NCBI RefSeq assembly: GCF_964204645.1 | Contig: NC_134027.1 | Location: forward strand, 4,824,485-4,888,484 | Reading direction: 5' to 3' | Length of the DNA stretch: 64,000 nucleotides | DNA from: Tubulanus polymorphus | Lineage: Eukaryota; Nemertea; Palaeonemertea; Tubulaniformes; Tubulanidae | Shown here: positions 23,807-37,214 of the stretch, in pieces | How positions within the stretch are numbered: the first letter of the stretch is position 1 | How the letters are laid out: each line of letters opens with the position of its first letter | The notes under the pieces: model-generated | Told to the model about the DNA's origin: nothing | Seen by the model: only the letters and a program-made list of their open reading frames with translations | The model's database searches: none | Made by a program: the position numbers and the translations under genes

Positions 23807-24832
23807 GTAAGCTAACATCATCCATAGAAACCTTTCATTCGAAGCGTCGTTCAACTTAATTCTGGTGGCTTCTATATTTAATATTTAGAAAATAATGATA
23901 CCCAATAATTTAATGTTAATTATTATCATTATTTAATAGAAACTCGAGTTAGCTATTTCTTAGAATCAATAATTTTCGATTTTCTTGATTTGTATAACAT
24001 TGTTTTAACGTTGCAGCAGCACAGCAGTTAGAAAGTGACAGCAGCAGACCAAAAGTGACAGCAGCAGACCAACTACGTGACAGCAGCAGTAAAACTACAA
24101 CTACATTGGAAATTCAACTTTGAATATCAACACCATGTCAACAAAAATGTTTTTGGGCCTATTGAACTTGGTGCGCGCCGAGGTCCTGACTTTGAATCCT
24201 TTATCCCTCGGCGCATTTTGTGATTTGAGTAAGTACAAACTCTACTTCATCAAATTCTCGATTATTTTTAGTGATAAGCATCTAAAATTATTTGATTTCT
24301 AACATCTGAAATTTTTTTGATCTCAAATTCACATTTATTTTATCTCAAATCTCCGCATTATTGAATACTAAATTTCAAATTGTCTCAATCTTCTATCATC
24401 AAATGTCAATTTCTTTCAATCCTCTTTTTAATTTCGGAAAACTCAATTTATGTCTCACACTGATTTCATTTCAATTTATTTTGAAAATATCATTTTATGT
24501 TTCTAGTCTTTTATTCTATTTCAAATTACCCAACTTAAACTCAATTTAATTTGCTAATAATTCTAACGGTGAATAAAGTTTGAATTGAATTGAATAGTGA
24601 TTAGAGGTTCTGGTGGATGAGAATGAACTTGAGGAAGTAACTTCATTTCCTGGTTTCTGGTTTTCAAATATCGTGGAAATTGTGAAATATTCATCATGTT
24701 TTTCATATGCAATGCTGTATCCAGTCAATAGAGATAAGTTACAACATAAACAGTTTAAACTGGCTAGGCCTCCAGACCAATGCACTTCATGGAAAATCCT
24801 GATTTATGTTAATAAATCAAATTCAAGTAACT

Positions 24833-25070
24833 GGACTGCACGGGTTTAGTCCATTTACTTAGTCAGTAAGTAAGCAGACTGCAGTTTAGTCCATATTTTA
24901 ATCAGTAATTGGACTGCGGTGTAGTCCATATTTTAGTCAATAACTGGACTGCGCTGTAGTCCATCGTTTAGTCAATAACTGGACTGCGGTTTTGTCAATA
25001 GTTTAGTCAACTACTGGACTGCAGTTTAGACTGCTGTTCAGGAACCGGACAGCTGTTTAGTCCGTATCCA
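24833..25070 (+). repeat. about six copies of a 39-bp tandem repeat
   Basis: Diverged units around GGACTGCGGTTTAGTCCATA, sitting inside the long intron 24229-31192. Confidence 0.75.
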
Positions 25071-26560
25071 GATACCCGTCACATTATGGGACCAACTTTT
25101 TAGATACCGCTAAAAAGTAGCACTAGTATTTACGGTAATTTCGTTTTCTCTGCGACTCCAGGATCCGACAACATGTGATTTTCTTTTTATTAATTATTGA
25201 TCAATCGTCAGGAAATTCAGGATCACTTTTTTAATTTATTGGTTAAACTTCGTTCTTCGTATCTCTAGGTAGTTGCTCGCAACATTTTGAGATCTCGAAA
25301 TCATGGCGGGGGAGATCAAGTCTTTCACTAGCTCGGCTCATAGTCCGAATCTTCATCGTCTAATTGTTGGCGAATCCTAGATATTGCGGCCTTGCGGTAA
25401 ATAGAGTTTACACACGATTTATTTCTAACGGATTCATTATTACGGTCAATGGTTGGCGCCTCGTACTGAGTCACTCTAGTTGTGACCTTCCGCAGGACGT
25501 GGTTCTTACTTTAGCTGAGCAGATCATCCCGTCTGTGCCTACATTTGTTGCCATAATAACACCCAGCTGCCATAGAATTCTTCAATGGTGTATCTGTGAG
25601 TTTTTACAAACGCCCAAGATTCCTTTTTTCCTTGTGGACTGCGAGTGACATTAACTACCAGCAGCCATGACACGTTTTCATCAATGAATCGTCTGCAACA
25701 TCACTGGTTCAGTTTCAATCATCCTCACGTGCGGTTCGTTTCGTGAAGTTTTGGATTGACTATTTCGTCATTTTCGTTGTTCTTGTATGGAAGTAGATTG
25801 ATTTGTGTCCTCAGTTGCAGACTGAAGTTCTCAGTAATTTCTCGCACAAGTTGAAGTTTTCTGCATCGATTATGCAGCAGATGTCCGTTGGCAGGTGTCT
25901 GCTGGCAGGTGTCCATATGCAGATGTTCCTTTGCAGTTTCGGCATGAAATCATTAGCCATCTCTTCATTTACTTATAGGAGGTTTACATGTTTGTTGTCA
26001 GTCAGCATCCCACATTATTAACATCTCAGACCAGTAATCCAGTCCAAATCGATGAATTTCACCAATGGCACCCCCTAGAAAGAATTTATGCAATATTTTC
26101 AGCTGTTTCAAGGTAATTCCAATCAGAAACATTTGTTAACGGTCCCTTCGAAAAACAGGAGGGTCACATCGTATGTCACAGTCCCTGAAAAAACAGTGGG
26201 GTCCTTAAAAAACGACAGACGGGTCTGGGACCCGGGACCTGGCTCTTATTGAAAACACTGCTATCACCCATCGCTATTTCGTTACTACGTTCGAAGGAAT
26301 TTCTGATCTTTGTCCATTCGCCCGTTTTGACTCTTCGTCCCTTCAATGTTCTCTGTCCATTGCTTAATCATAAGGGCTTTCATGGTGCAACGATCCTACT
26401 AAGCTCTAAAGGATCAAATATGGATGACCATTTTGACGGAACCTTTCCTTTCATTACTTTGTCCTCAATCGTCATATCTTTTTTACATGTATGAATCATG
26501 ATATTACTTTCCATTTCTTTTTGATTGGTTCAGCATCCTGTTGATCGATAAATCAAGTAG
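25071..26560. other. intron DNA, no supported gene
   Basis: AT-rich DNA with one 94-codon plus-strand open frame ending at 25648. It has no splice context or family match that I can defend. Confidence 0.3.
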
Positions 26561-26639
26561 CACTGTTCTTGTGGTGGTTCGGTGGTCAACAATTTCTGTC
26601 GATTCTTTTTCATAATCCTCATCGCTTGCGGATTCTAGA

Positions 26640-26930
26640 CTAAAGTTGCTTCAATTCTCTCGATTATCACTAGAATTTTCTTGTACAGTTCTTTAAATTC
26701 CTCCAACAACGATTCAAGAACTGTAACTTGTTTTTCGTCGATATCTTCTTTGAGGAGTGCTCCATTTTTCTCAACATTTTTTCAGATGTCGATGATAAAC
26801 TTTGTTGTTGTTGTTTCTTCAGTTCTGTCCGAATGGCTTCACCTTCAGAGGGCTCACCCATCCATGAAAATAATACTACTGTTGGTTATGTCCAGGAATG
26901 CAAGTTTTGCAGAGAGCTGACGAAGTGACG
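26640..26930 (-). pseudogene. BEL/Pao-like gag N-terminal fragment, frameshifted
   Basis: On the minus strand the frame GEAIRTELKKQQQQSLSS...EKMLRKMEH continues, after a one-base shift near 26745, as KEDIDEKQVTVLESLLEEF, then KELYKKILVIIERIEA. This amphipathic helical pattern resembles the DUF1759 region of BEL/Pao retrotransposon gag proteins. No protease or polymerase follows. It is a decayed transposon remnant if the family call is right. Confidence 0.35.
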
Positions 26931-27834
26931 ATGTGCAGTCCATTCATTCTTTACTAAACTGAATTGCTGCTTTATTTCTATATTAAAAACTACACAAGTA
27001 TCAGCTTATCATCTCATGGACGGTGCGCGAATGGACGGTGTGAGTGGAAGTTGCCATGGGATCCGGATAAGTGCCAGTAACACGCTAATCTCTGTCTTGA
27101 GAGAATCATTCACAAAATCGCTATTTTTGATTTATAGTTCCTCTTTTTGTCAGAACGTCAACATTCACTTCTTTTTTTTACTCTCTTCTTTAGTATTCGT
27201 CTGATTTTAATTAGGTCGTACCAACATTTTGTAGGAAACTCAACATGTAATATACCATAAGTGCTATAAATACAGATCGATCTATCCAAAATTCTGAAAT
27301 ATTCAATCAAAATAAATATAGCGAAAATCTGAAAAAAATGTTGCTACTTTTCAGCTGCATCAAAGCATATGGTCCCATACAGTGGTTTACTCAGTATCCG
27401 GATGACAGTTTAGTCAGTAACTGTGTGATTCATTTCGTTCTGAGACCAGATTTTATCAAATTTCCTCTAGCTGTTCTTCAGATAGGCCTACCCTTTGACT
27501 TAATGTTTTAATTTCAGAATTCATTTATTTTCTTAAAACCATAAAAAGTATTTCCTCTACCGTTATCCAGGCCTGACATTTATCTAGGTCTATCCTGTTT
27601 TGCACCTTACAAGTTCGACGTGGACTTTTCATATTGTTTTTTCTGTAAACCGTTGCAGCTGTATTTATAGTGAATTATTCCACTGAATGATTCTATACTT
27701 GAAGGGTAAGTAGTGACTTATTTGAAATAATTGAATTCATGTGAAATAGGCCTAAATTCTAAATATTGTTTATTGTTCGCTGTTTGATTTTTATAGATGA
27801 AATTATAATTTGTAGTGAATGGATTTAATTGTAT

Positions 27835-27955
27835 GAAGGTACAGCAGTGGACAGTGTCGTGTGAAATGGTTTTTACCCCTGGTGGTTGTTTCTGAAGGCA
27901 CAGCAGCAGACAGTGTCGTGTGAAATGGATCTTACCCTCGGCGGTTGTTTCTGAA
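27835..27955. repeat. two tandem copies of a 61-bp unit, third copy at 30042
   Basis: Both units contain CAGTGTCGTGTGAAATGG and GGTTGTTTCTGAA. A related unit occurs alone at 30042-30100. The origin is unknown. Confidence 0.7.
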
Positions 27956-28335
27956 AGTAAAAGTTGAAGTTTTTTGTTTGATGATGAAAATACAGAAGAA
28001 ATTTGAATGAATTTTTTTTGTGTCGTTTTTCTGTTTGTCATGAAATGAAAATGAATTAGACTTACTTAGCAAAAACCATAGGGAAATGTGCAGTATTCGA
28101 AGGAAATATCACAATTTTTGGAACTAAAATTCGGTGAAAATTCATTTTAGAAAAAAATATTTTCAAATGTATCGCATTTTATTGGATTTTTTGCCCTTAA
28201 TGATACTGTAGACTTCGCTTAAACTGGTAGACGGTCTATATCTGGTATAATCTGTTCAATTAGATGAAATAAAGACGAAATGTTGTTTTTCAATACTTAT
28301 GTTTTGCCTTTTATGGGATTGCTCTTTTCCATGAT

Positions 28336-28630
28336 AATAATAATAATAATAATAATATTATGCCTCTGATTATGCCCTAAATCCAGCTGCTCAGAGCGCT
28401 TTACATTTACGGTTTTATTGCCCCAGCCATTTAATAGTCTCATGGGGTGAAGTAATATCCGAGCAGCTGCTAGGCGCTCAGGGGTCATATATCGGGCCTG
28501 GTACCCATTTACTCCTGGGTGGAGAGAGGGAATGAGGAAAGTGTTTTGCCGGGGACACAATGGTAATGTACAGGTTCGAATCCATGACGACCTGGTTTCC
28601 CAGAATGCTTCCCGTATCCCGTAAATGTTC
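28336..28630. mobile_element. SINE-like element
   Basis: An (ATA)n tract is followed by about 270 bp with CATTTACTCCTGGGTGGAGA, GGGACACAATGGTAATGTAC and AGGTTCGAATCC. This order (ACCCATTTA...GGGTGGAGAGAGG...GGACACAA...GGTTCGAA) is shared by widespread conserved-domain SINEs of marine animals. The assignment is from memory of that pattern. Confidence 0.55.
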
Positions 28631-28639
28631 ACTTCATTT

Positions 28640-31192
28640 CCGTTTATTCTCTGCCTGAACTGGTAAACTGTAATGGCTGTTCGCCTATATTATAGAATAC
28701 ATGTATGTACTATCAACCGTCTATCTCTGTTAGCAAAAATACATAAAAACATGAGAACATCTTTATTTTTGCTGTTAGTGATTAGGCCTTATGTTCTATT
28801 AATGCACACGCATGACTTAAACTGGTCATAATATAATTACCAATATAATTACCATTACTCAAAGAGAACGTCACAAGTGAACTGAATCGGAAGAAAATGT
28901 TGCGGGATAAAGAAACATGAAATGTCCAGTCTATTGAAGGACTTGTGTCTAGTATATTATCTCTTTCAGTGCCCATGTGTAATAAGAGAAAAACCCTCAG
29001 AGTGCCCATCATTGTTACCTAAAAAGTAGGGAAATCAATAGAAACTTTGAAGCTCCTTAGAGTGAAAACTGTAAGAGATAGAGCTTTATGGTAATTGAAA
29101 AGTTTGTAGGGTATGAATGACCCTTGGATAATTTTGGTGGTAATTTTTCTTACTGAAAGTGACGTCCTATGCAAATGAGCTAATTTGCATGAATTATAAT
29201 CGGTGACCTATTTATTTGATAACCCCCTAAATTTCATATATCAAAATGAACAAATCGGGTATGTAGCCTCAGCTAAAAGCTGACAATGGAATATTCTATA
29301 TCTACGGTCACAAATATATATTTTATGGGTAATTATAATTAGTAAATGAGCTAATAATTAAATCACGTGACCTTCTGGATAAGTACCCGCTACTTTCAAA
29401 CGCAAAAAACTCAAATATTTTGAATAGCAACACCACAAAAACGCAGCATAAAAACTTACTAACGGGTGCTGCCAATTAATCAAGCCGTCTAGCGGCAGGT
29501 TTCTCCGCTGAATTCTTTGCGACTAAACTGCTATAAGAAATGTCGATGAAAGTCGACAGGGCACTGTACGACCTGAAATAATCTGTAGACGAAAGTCGAC
29601 TGGGCACTGAAAAAGTTATAGAAGGAATTTGGGGATTCACTACATGGTCAGATTGTATACAATACAAAGAAATTGATCATTTTGACCACTATTAGGCTCA
29701 ATAAATCTTTTCATCAATTGATTTTTGCAATTCGTAAAAACCGGTAACTGCCTAATTAGGTATGAAAATGAAGGTGCCAAACTGTTTGTGGATTAGGCGG
29801 AGTCTACTGCATAATGAATACCACTTTAAAATGGCTGTGCATGGAATTTTGTTGATCTTAATAAATCAATCGTTGGTGTAAGATGAATTATACATTCTAG
29901 GTAAGTTTGTAATGAATATGTGGAGTACCGATAGGCCTATTGCTGACAAAGAATATTCTATTGGGAATAATGAATTCAGCCATTTGTGTTGATAGCTAAA
30001 TATTGTTCTTCAAAATGAATGTTTTTTATTTGTAGTGAGTGTTGTTTCTGAAGGTGCAGTAGCGGGCAGTGTTGTGTGAAATGGTTTTTACTGGTTTTAG
30101 ATTCAGCGAAGTGAAATTATTTATGTTGTTTTTCTGTTTTAATTCATGCTGTAAATAGTTTAAACAATAAAATATTAAAAAATCAGTCATAATTTTATCT
30201 TCATTTTTGACAAAATATAATATGTTATACACACTTGCCTCATGTTCAGAGGAAATAAAATGCAAATTCTCCCACTTACCGTGGATGGAGTGTGGCCCTG
30301 TATGCAATCAAAAAGTGTTCTACAAAATAATTGAATAGATATCTGAAGTATGGACAAATTTTTCACTCATCCAATTGAAAAGTAATTACTGAATAAAAGG
30401 GATTATCGATCAATTTTTTGTTTACAGCGCGACATCTGTTTTAAATTAGATCTTTTTCCATTTCAATTGGTTGATAAATGAAAAGTTGTCGTGTGTGTTA
30501 TTCCAAAGAGGTTCCCAGATTTTGAAAACAAGGGTCATGGGTAACAATTCCATTGATTATTCATTATAATGTATAGTTTTTGTCACCTGGAACCTGGTAC
30601 GTCATCACCCCCCAGACAAAAATCAAGTGTATTTTTGATTCATGATTTGCTACCAAAATTTATTGTCGGTAATTGTAGGATGCAATTTATTACAATCAGT
30701 AGTTCCAGTAATGAATTAACAAAAGTGTTAGTCGCCAGCAACTAGCAAAGTACCTGTCCACATACAGCGTTGGTTCTGAAACATACAAGTATATAAGACA
30801 TAAAAACCATTATTAAAAATTGTATTGAAAGATTCAATTATCAGCCTCACTGATGATATACTGTCGACTTATCGTTATTATGTAATGGATGATGCAAATA
30901 ATGAGAGCGGTAAAAAGTGTAGTTACAACAGCGTTAGTCGTACAACCATATCGTACAACCAGTGACATGATCACTTCTCACAAAATAAGCTTACGATCGC
31001 TTCCAAACGTTCAAATGACCCTTCTTACCCAACTTTGTTCGTTCTTCCATCACGTCACATTCACCTATTGGATAACTGCATCATTTTATAGGTTAATATC
31101 TAGAAATACGATAATTATATGCGAACATGTCATTATGTCATTTATGTGTAATATGCATGATCCTTAATGTTTTTTTTTTTTTTTCATTCCAG
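28640..31192. other. intron DNA, low-complexity and repeat fragments
   Basis: This stretch has no supported gene. It has local duplications (CGATGAAAGTCGAC and ACGAAAGTCGACTGGGCACT near 29540-29610) and ends with the T-rich tract feeding the 31193 acceptor. Confidence 0.35.
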
Positions 31193-32431
31193 ATTTAGAC
31201 ATCATCGAAAACATCCAAAATGACCAGTCTAAAGCAGCCCGCAGAGCACTTCCAGCATTAGAAGATACTTATAAAAGGTTAGCATCTATCTGCGGGCCTA
31301 AGGAACCAACTCCTCCAGAAATCGTTCCACCTTTTGAGTTGGTTCCTTTGCAGGAGGTGGACCCTGCTTCTCCTGTAAATGTGGAGCAGGAGGTCGCCCC
31401 TGCAGTGATGACCCCGGCATAGGCGCCACAGCTTCAGACGCCTTCACTGCGTCGGTCGCCCCGTCGAAATACAAATCAAAATATAAATTACGCAATAGGT
31501 TCGGGGCGTCCGAAATAAAAAAAACAAGGCAAACGTGCAGCTCGTCCTCCCCCACCTCCCCAACCAAATTTTGAGGAGGAGAGCAGTGATGAGGAGGAAT
31601 TCGCTACTCCTGGAGCGACACCACCAGGGCCCGCAACTCTACCATCTTCCAGACCACCACCATCAACAACAACAACAAGATCAACACGAGTACGACGAAA
31701 TAAAAGAAGAATTGATGAAGATGAAAATAATGAAAATAATAATACGCCAGCCCAGGCATCAACATCGGGCGCTCCAGTGGGGGCACCACCCTCCCCCGCT
31801 GTCGAGCTGGTGGCGCGCGGCCCTGGGTGGTCAAGAAACATCAATTACCACGATCCTATTAAAATGCTCCGCGATGTTGAAGGGGCCTTTAAAGGAAAAT
31901 ATGAATTAGTTAAACGTAGGCGAACCCATTGATATAACATCAGCCCCTTCACTCGCCATCACCCGGGCAACAACATCAGCCCATGCACGTCTGCAGATCG
32001 GCACATCTTGAAACTCAGTTTTCCCTTCCTCCTTCGTCGATCTGCAGGTTGCGCAGTGTTAAATATCTGTCAACACTCCTTGAACCAGTGGGCGTGCAGT
32101 CCTCCCTTACTTTTATAAAAACGATATAAAAATAAAAAACCAGACATCATTGCATATAATCATTGCTTTTATGGAGTTTTTACGGTTTCTCCAAAAAAAT
32201 TTAAAAAAATAAAAATAAAAAAAATTCATTATCATTTCATCCCTTAATTTATTTTTTGGACAAAAATAAATTTTTGTCCATCATCCCATTCATTAACTTT
32301 TAAAATTTTTTTTGACTGTACGTCCCACTGTGTTCCACTCCATTTTTCCCCCCATTTTTGCATTAACTCTTACCATACCTTATTAACTAAGGTTCATTGT
32401 GCTTCTCACAATGCTGAAGCATTAACCATTC

Positions 32432-32740
32432 TTGCCGCTACTTTGCAGCAGTAACCATCTATACCACCTGATTGTGGCAGTAGCCTTCTTAGGAGTCATC
32501 AATTCTAATACCATGGTCGGCTTTTTCAAATGTCTTTCGGGATATAAACCATCCTTGCCACTACTTTGCAGCAGTAACCATCCATACCGCCTAATTGTGG
32601 CGGCAGTAGCCTTCTTAGGAGTCATCAATTCTAATGCCATGGTTGGCCTTTTCAAATGTCTTTCGGGATATAAACCATCCTTGTATTGCTTTGCAGCAGT
32701 AACCATCCATATCACCTGATTGTGGCAGTAGCCTTCTTAG
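32432..32740 (+). repeat. tandem repeat, period about 125 bp
   Basis: Two and a half units containing CTTTGCAGCAGTAACCATC and CTTCTTAGGAGTCATCAATT. Both strands are open across it only because of the repeat. Confidence 0.8.
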
Positions 32741-35700
32741 GAGACATCTATTCTAATGCTTTGGTCGGCCGTTGTAAATCTCTTTCGAGATATGCAGGGA
32801 ATCGATTTCTACAATAACTCCTATGGAGTTTGAAAAAGTGGATTTTTCAAATCAAAAGGAACTGCTATGATTCACATAATGTGATTCCTTATCAAACTTT
32901 ATCGGAACATGGAGAAGGATTAGCTATGTTTCACACATAATGCGTTTCCTTATGAAGCTGAAAATAATGTGGAGAAGGAACAGCTATGCTTCACATAATG
33001 CAATTCCTTAGGAAATTTCATTGAAACAGATTGTTCAATGTTCCATGTTGCCCCCTCCCCCAAATACTATGACGTTTATACGTCAAGTGTAAAACCATTA
33101 TATCGTTATTAACATACTCGTTTTTCTAATTACAGAATTAAAGATTAATTAAATATGATGCGAAAACTTGAATGATTGAAATGTTAATATCTAATGCTCA
33201 ACAACGGAGGGAAATCCTTCACATGTGATTGGAAGGATTTAAAATGTTTCTCATAAGGAAAGGTATATATATTTATATACGTGAGATTGTCTGGATTAAA
33301 AATTGCACAAGAAAGGAAACCACAGCAAAGACAACGGTAATCAATTTCATTACATTTCTTCGGTGTGAAAGTTCACTCGATCGGTGATCAATGCATGAAT
33401 TTTGTTCATAATTGAACATAGGATAGAATAGAAAAATGCAAAAATGCAATGATAGAGATTCTTGGATAAAGAAAGTATGAAATAAAGATCTCGGATTAGA
33501 GAATTGTTGTTATCACATGAGTGAAGATTTATTGGTTGCTATTGATCTCTTTTGATCCTAACGATCATCAGGATCAAGGTTTCAGTCAAAAATTCTCATT
33601 ATATTAGTTCTGCATCTCTTGTTGAAAGGTTGGTGGGAGAGGAGATCTGAGATATGAGATAGGAGGTTCAGGCATATTTAGAGAGGTATGAGAGAGGCAG
33701 TTCAGGAAATATGAGAGAGGAGGTCCAGGGAGATATGATAGAGGAGTTTATGAAGATATGATAGAGGAGATGGTCTAAAAGAAAATTCTTAGGTTCATAA
33801 CAATCGAGCAACTCAGTAATAGACACGGCTCTGATAAAGTAACTCATAGTCCTTGATTGGGGTCTAAATTGCAGGAATTGCGTTTAGCAATTAAAATATG
33901 GTTGATAGAGCGTGGAATTGTTTCCATGTAGGCAAGCAATGCACAGAACATGCATCGGATTAAGGCTGTTGAGAGTGAATTATCAATAGATTTAAGAAAT
34001 CTACAATGAAGTTGTTTTCAAGAGGTCTATCATTCATATGGTTGTTAATCAGATGAAGTCTCAGGTGCTTCCTCTGTCCCCAAAAATAAGTTGTATCAAA
34101 GTATGTGATATAACCTACTAATTGATTACATGAAAAGAGGCTACTTGTAGTTTCTCAGCCACTTTGCAATCATTGTTGTGAAGAGGTCACAAAATCCAAA
34201 CTAAAACCAGCATCATCAATAGATTTTCTACTGACTGAGACCCGGTCATACTGCACATGTTGAACAGTTTGTTGTATTTTTGTGGTTCCAGTTTCTCACG
34301 TTCCAAGATAGAACAAAGTTTTTGAGTCCTTCATTGCTGAAATTCCAATTTACTACAAATTTCCTATTTCCCAATTTCAATTGAAATTCCAATTTACTAC
34401 GAGTTTCCTAATCTTAACTTTCCAAAAGTTTGAATTTTTCCTAATATATCTCTGGGTGAAGATTTCAGTCCAGTTCTCAAAATTAATTACGGTTTTTGAA
34501 TATCTGCAAAATATGATTAATTATTTTCCTGGTTTCATTTTTTACTATTGCCCAAAATCATATTTTATGTGAATTATTATCGCTATTATTGGATTCTTTC
34601 AATGATGTTTTGGTTCGATATTATGATTGATCAAGGTGATCCATCTAAATCTATTTCATTGGTATAAATTATGAATTATTCACATCTGCAAACATTTCAT
34701 TGACACTTCTAAACTAGTAATTCTGAAAACACTCTAAAAACTATTTTATCTGTATTTTTAAGACAATTCTAGAAAGTATTTTAAATTATCTCAATTTTAA
34801 AGTATCCATAATATATAAAACTATTTTATCTCAATTTCAAAAAGATTGAAAAAACTTTTATATCTGAATTTAAAAATACCTGTGATATCTGAATTTTAAT
34901 CTATTAAAGAAACTATTTTATATCTGAATTTTAAAATACCTATGATATCTAAAAACTATCTAATCTGAATTTTATACTATTTCATTTGTATGTATTTTAT
35001 CTCAAAGTATCTTTTTAAACTATTTTACTTGTATATATTAAAATTTTTTTTTTGTTTATATTTAAAAAATATTTTATTTGTCTATATTTAAAAACTATTT
35101 TATTTGTATATATTCCTTTTAGAAAAATGATTTATTTGTATTTCAATACTAACTAAAAGATCAATTTGATGAAATATTTTATATTTGACAATCGCTGTTT
35201 ATATTTGAACCCCAGTGATTTCATGAGAATGGAATAACTGAAGGTCCAGGTTTTATCACCGAATACTCTTTGACACAATTACGTGGTCCACAACACAGAT
35301 ATAAATAGTGGTTATATAAAAGGCCCATGTTGTATATAGTGTGCGCATAAAGAGCTTTTACTCATAGTTGATGTAGGCTTTGTAAATATGAAATGTGATT
35401 GAGAATTTTTTCTCATACTTTCTTTACCTTTTTCTTATAATTTTTTTTTCAATTTTCTACCAACAATAGAAAATCAACTCATTTTCAGTCGGTGTTTCAC
35501 TATCATGGAATGCGATAAATAAAAAAAAACAGTCCAAGTGTATTTTTCATATGATATTTTCAGCATCTCGACGTATGAAATTGACATAGATTATTGAAGC
35601 GTAGATTCACAAAATCACTACTAGGTGGCGTGTCAGATTATTAGTTCAATGACATCAGATAAATATAATAATATAACCACTTGTAGTACAAACAGTAACG

Positions 35701-36267
35701 ACAAACTTTATTTTCCTGCACAATATACAAATAGTAGTAAAGTCCAATACTATCTTTGAATTAGAACTTCCTCTAGCCTATGAAAGATACACTCGGATTT
35801 TTTTATTTTATTTATTTCGTTACATACCGCAAAACCGTACTCAGTTCCACAGTTTGATTTGGATACAAGAATTTAAATACATACAATTGCACAACTGTTG
35901 AACTGGGATTTGTTAAATTGTGAGCATGACGTTTATAATTAATCACTAGTGTTAAGTTAGCCTTAGTTTAGATTAGTTGGTTTTTGTTAAGTCATTTTAT
36001 TAATTTTGGCTGTTTTAGATTTAATTGGTTCCAGTTGATTTAACTCTAGTTTAGTTTAAGTTTAAGTTCGCTTAGGTCAAGTTGATCAAGTTTTAACTAT
36101 TGATATTAACTTAAAGTACGTATAAACCTCTGATAAACTGAGGGTCAATTTATCTTATGATATGATAAGTTACACTCAGGTTATTAATCAATAATCCTGT
36201 TTAAGATCTCATTATTTTATGCAGTTCAGAGTTTTTCACTGAATAAAATAGTAACATCTTAGAATGT
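32741..36267. other. AT-rich repeat DNA without a gene
   Basis: Contains a purine-rich GAGATATGAGAGAGGAGGTC series (33640-33780), a local duplication of GAAATTCCAATTTACTAC (34337 and 34383) and a low-complexity CTATTTTATCTGAATTTT region (34700-35130). No reading frame or RNA gene is supportable. Confidence 0.4.
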
Positions 36268-36580
36268 GATGAACTGAGGGTAAATTCATCATTGTTGAAA
36301 TTACTCTCAGGAGCATCATTAAAACAATGAATGAACTGAGGGTAAATTCATCATTGTTGAAATTACTCTCAGGATCATCATTAAAACAATGAATGAACTG
36401 AGGGTAAATTCATCATTGTTGAAATCACTCTCGGGATCATCATTAAAACAATGAATGAACTGAGAATAAATTCATCATTGTTGAAATCACTCTCGGGATC
36501 ATCATTAAAACAATGAATGAACTGAGGGTAAATTCATCAGTGTTGAAATCACTCTCAGGATCATCATTAAAACAATGAAT
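36268..36580 (+). repeat. five copies of a 62-bp tandem repeat
   Basis: Units start ATGAACTGAGGGTAAATTC at 36268, 36331, 36393, 36455 and 36517, with few substitutions between copies. There is no coding capacity. Confidence 0.88.
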
Positions 36581-36889
36581 GTTTAAAATATTTTAGCGTT
36601 AACACCAGTTTCAATTACTCCCTGTTTTCTTGTTATTGATAATTAAATCAGGAGTTATAGAATAGATGATTTAATCTTTATTGTTAGATGAACTTGCACT
36701 TAATTAGATTAATTAGTAATGAATTAACTCTCAAGTCATTGATATATAATCTTTAATGTTAGCTTAATTTTAAGGATCTAGGGCATGGTCTTCCTGCACC
36801 CCTTGTTTTTATCTTTTCTCACGGCTTTCAAGGTTCTCGTACACATTTCATGCAGCTTTTTCATTCAATATCAATATCATCCTCAGTTG

Positions 36890-37214
36890 CCAGGTTTTAA
36901 TTGTCGTCTGCCGAAGCTCATGCCAACATAAACCCCGGCTGCCGACTCTTCACTGGTCTATTACATTGCTCAAGATTTCTTGGGTAGACAGGTTACCACT
37001 GAGCGGCCACTAGTCTATGTATTAAGTCAATCAGATGCGTTGTGTTTCGCCGGCAGATTCGCTACACATCTGATTGACTAGATATAAAGACTGGTGGCCG
37101 CTTAGCAGCAACCTGTCGACCCGAGATATCTTGGACAATGTCAGAGACCAATGATGGGTTTGTGACCAGGGTTTGTGTAAGCGTGAGTGCCGGTGGGCGG
37201 CAATAAAACCCTGG
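36890..37214. mobile_element. 325-bp foldback element
   Basis: Arms of about 150 bp at roughly 80 percent identity by eye. The left arm has GCGGCCACTAGTCTATGTAT and the right arm the complement of ATATAAAGACTGGTGGCCGC; both have AGTCAATCAGATG near the loop. The outer ends are CAGGTTTTAATTG and the complement of CAATAAAACCCTGG. A transcript would form a long hairpin RNA. Confidence 0.75.

Larger units (their letters stand above)
24135..31932 (+). pseudogene. spliced reading frame with two in-frame stops, family unknown
   Basis: Exon A (24017-24228) has ATG at 24135 followed by MSTKMFLGLLNLVRAEV and ends at a GTAAGT donor in phase 1. Exon B starts at 31193 after a long T-tract and TTCCAG, in matching phase. 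The joined frame runs 246 codons in exon B to TGA at 31930, broken by TAG at 31420 and TAA at 31516, each one C-to-T change from Gln. The exon B product is rich in Pro, Glu and Lys/Arg (SPRRNTNQN, a poly-Thr run, RNKRRIDEDENN) and ends YELVKRRRTH. I do not recognise it. It may be a decayed element-encoded protein or a lineage-specific gene truncated at 31420, about 107 residues. AATAAA motifs lie near 32128 and 32265. Confidence 0.45.

Noticed and set aside
25364-25648. 94-codon plus-strand frame slightly like a receptor ligand-binding domain
   Set aside because: The likeness is impressionistic, with no ATG or splice signals in good context.
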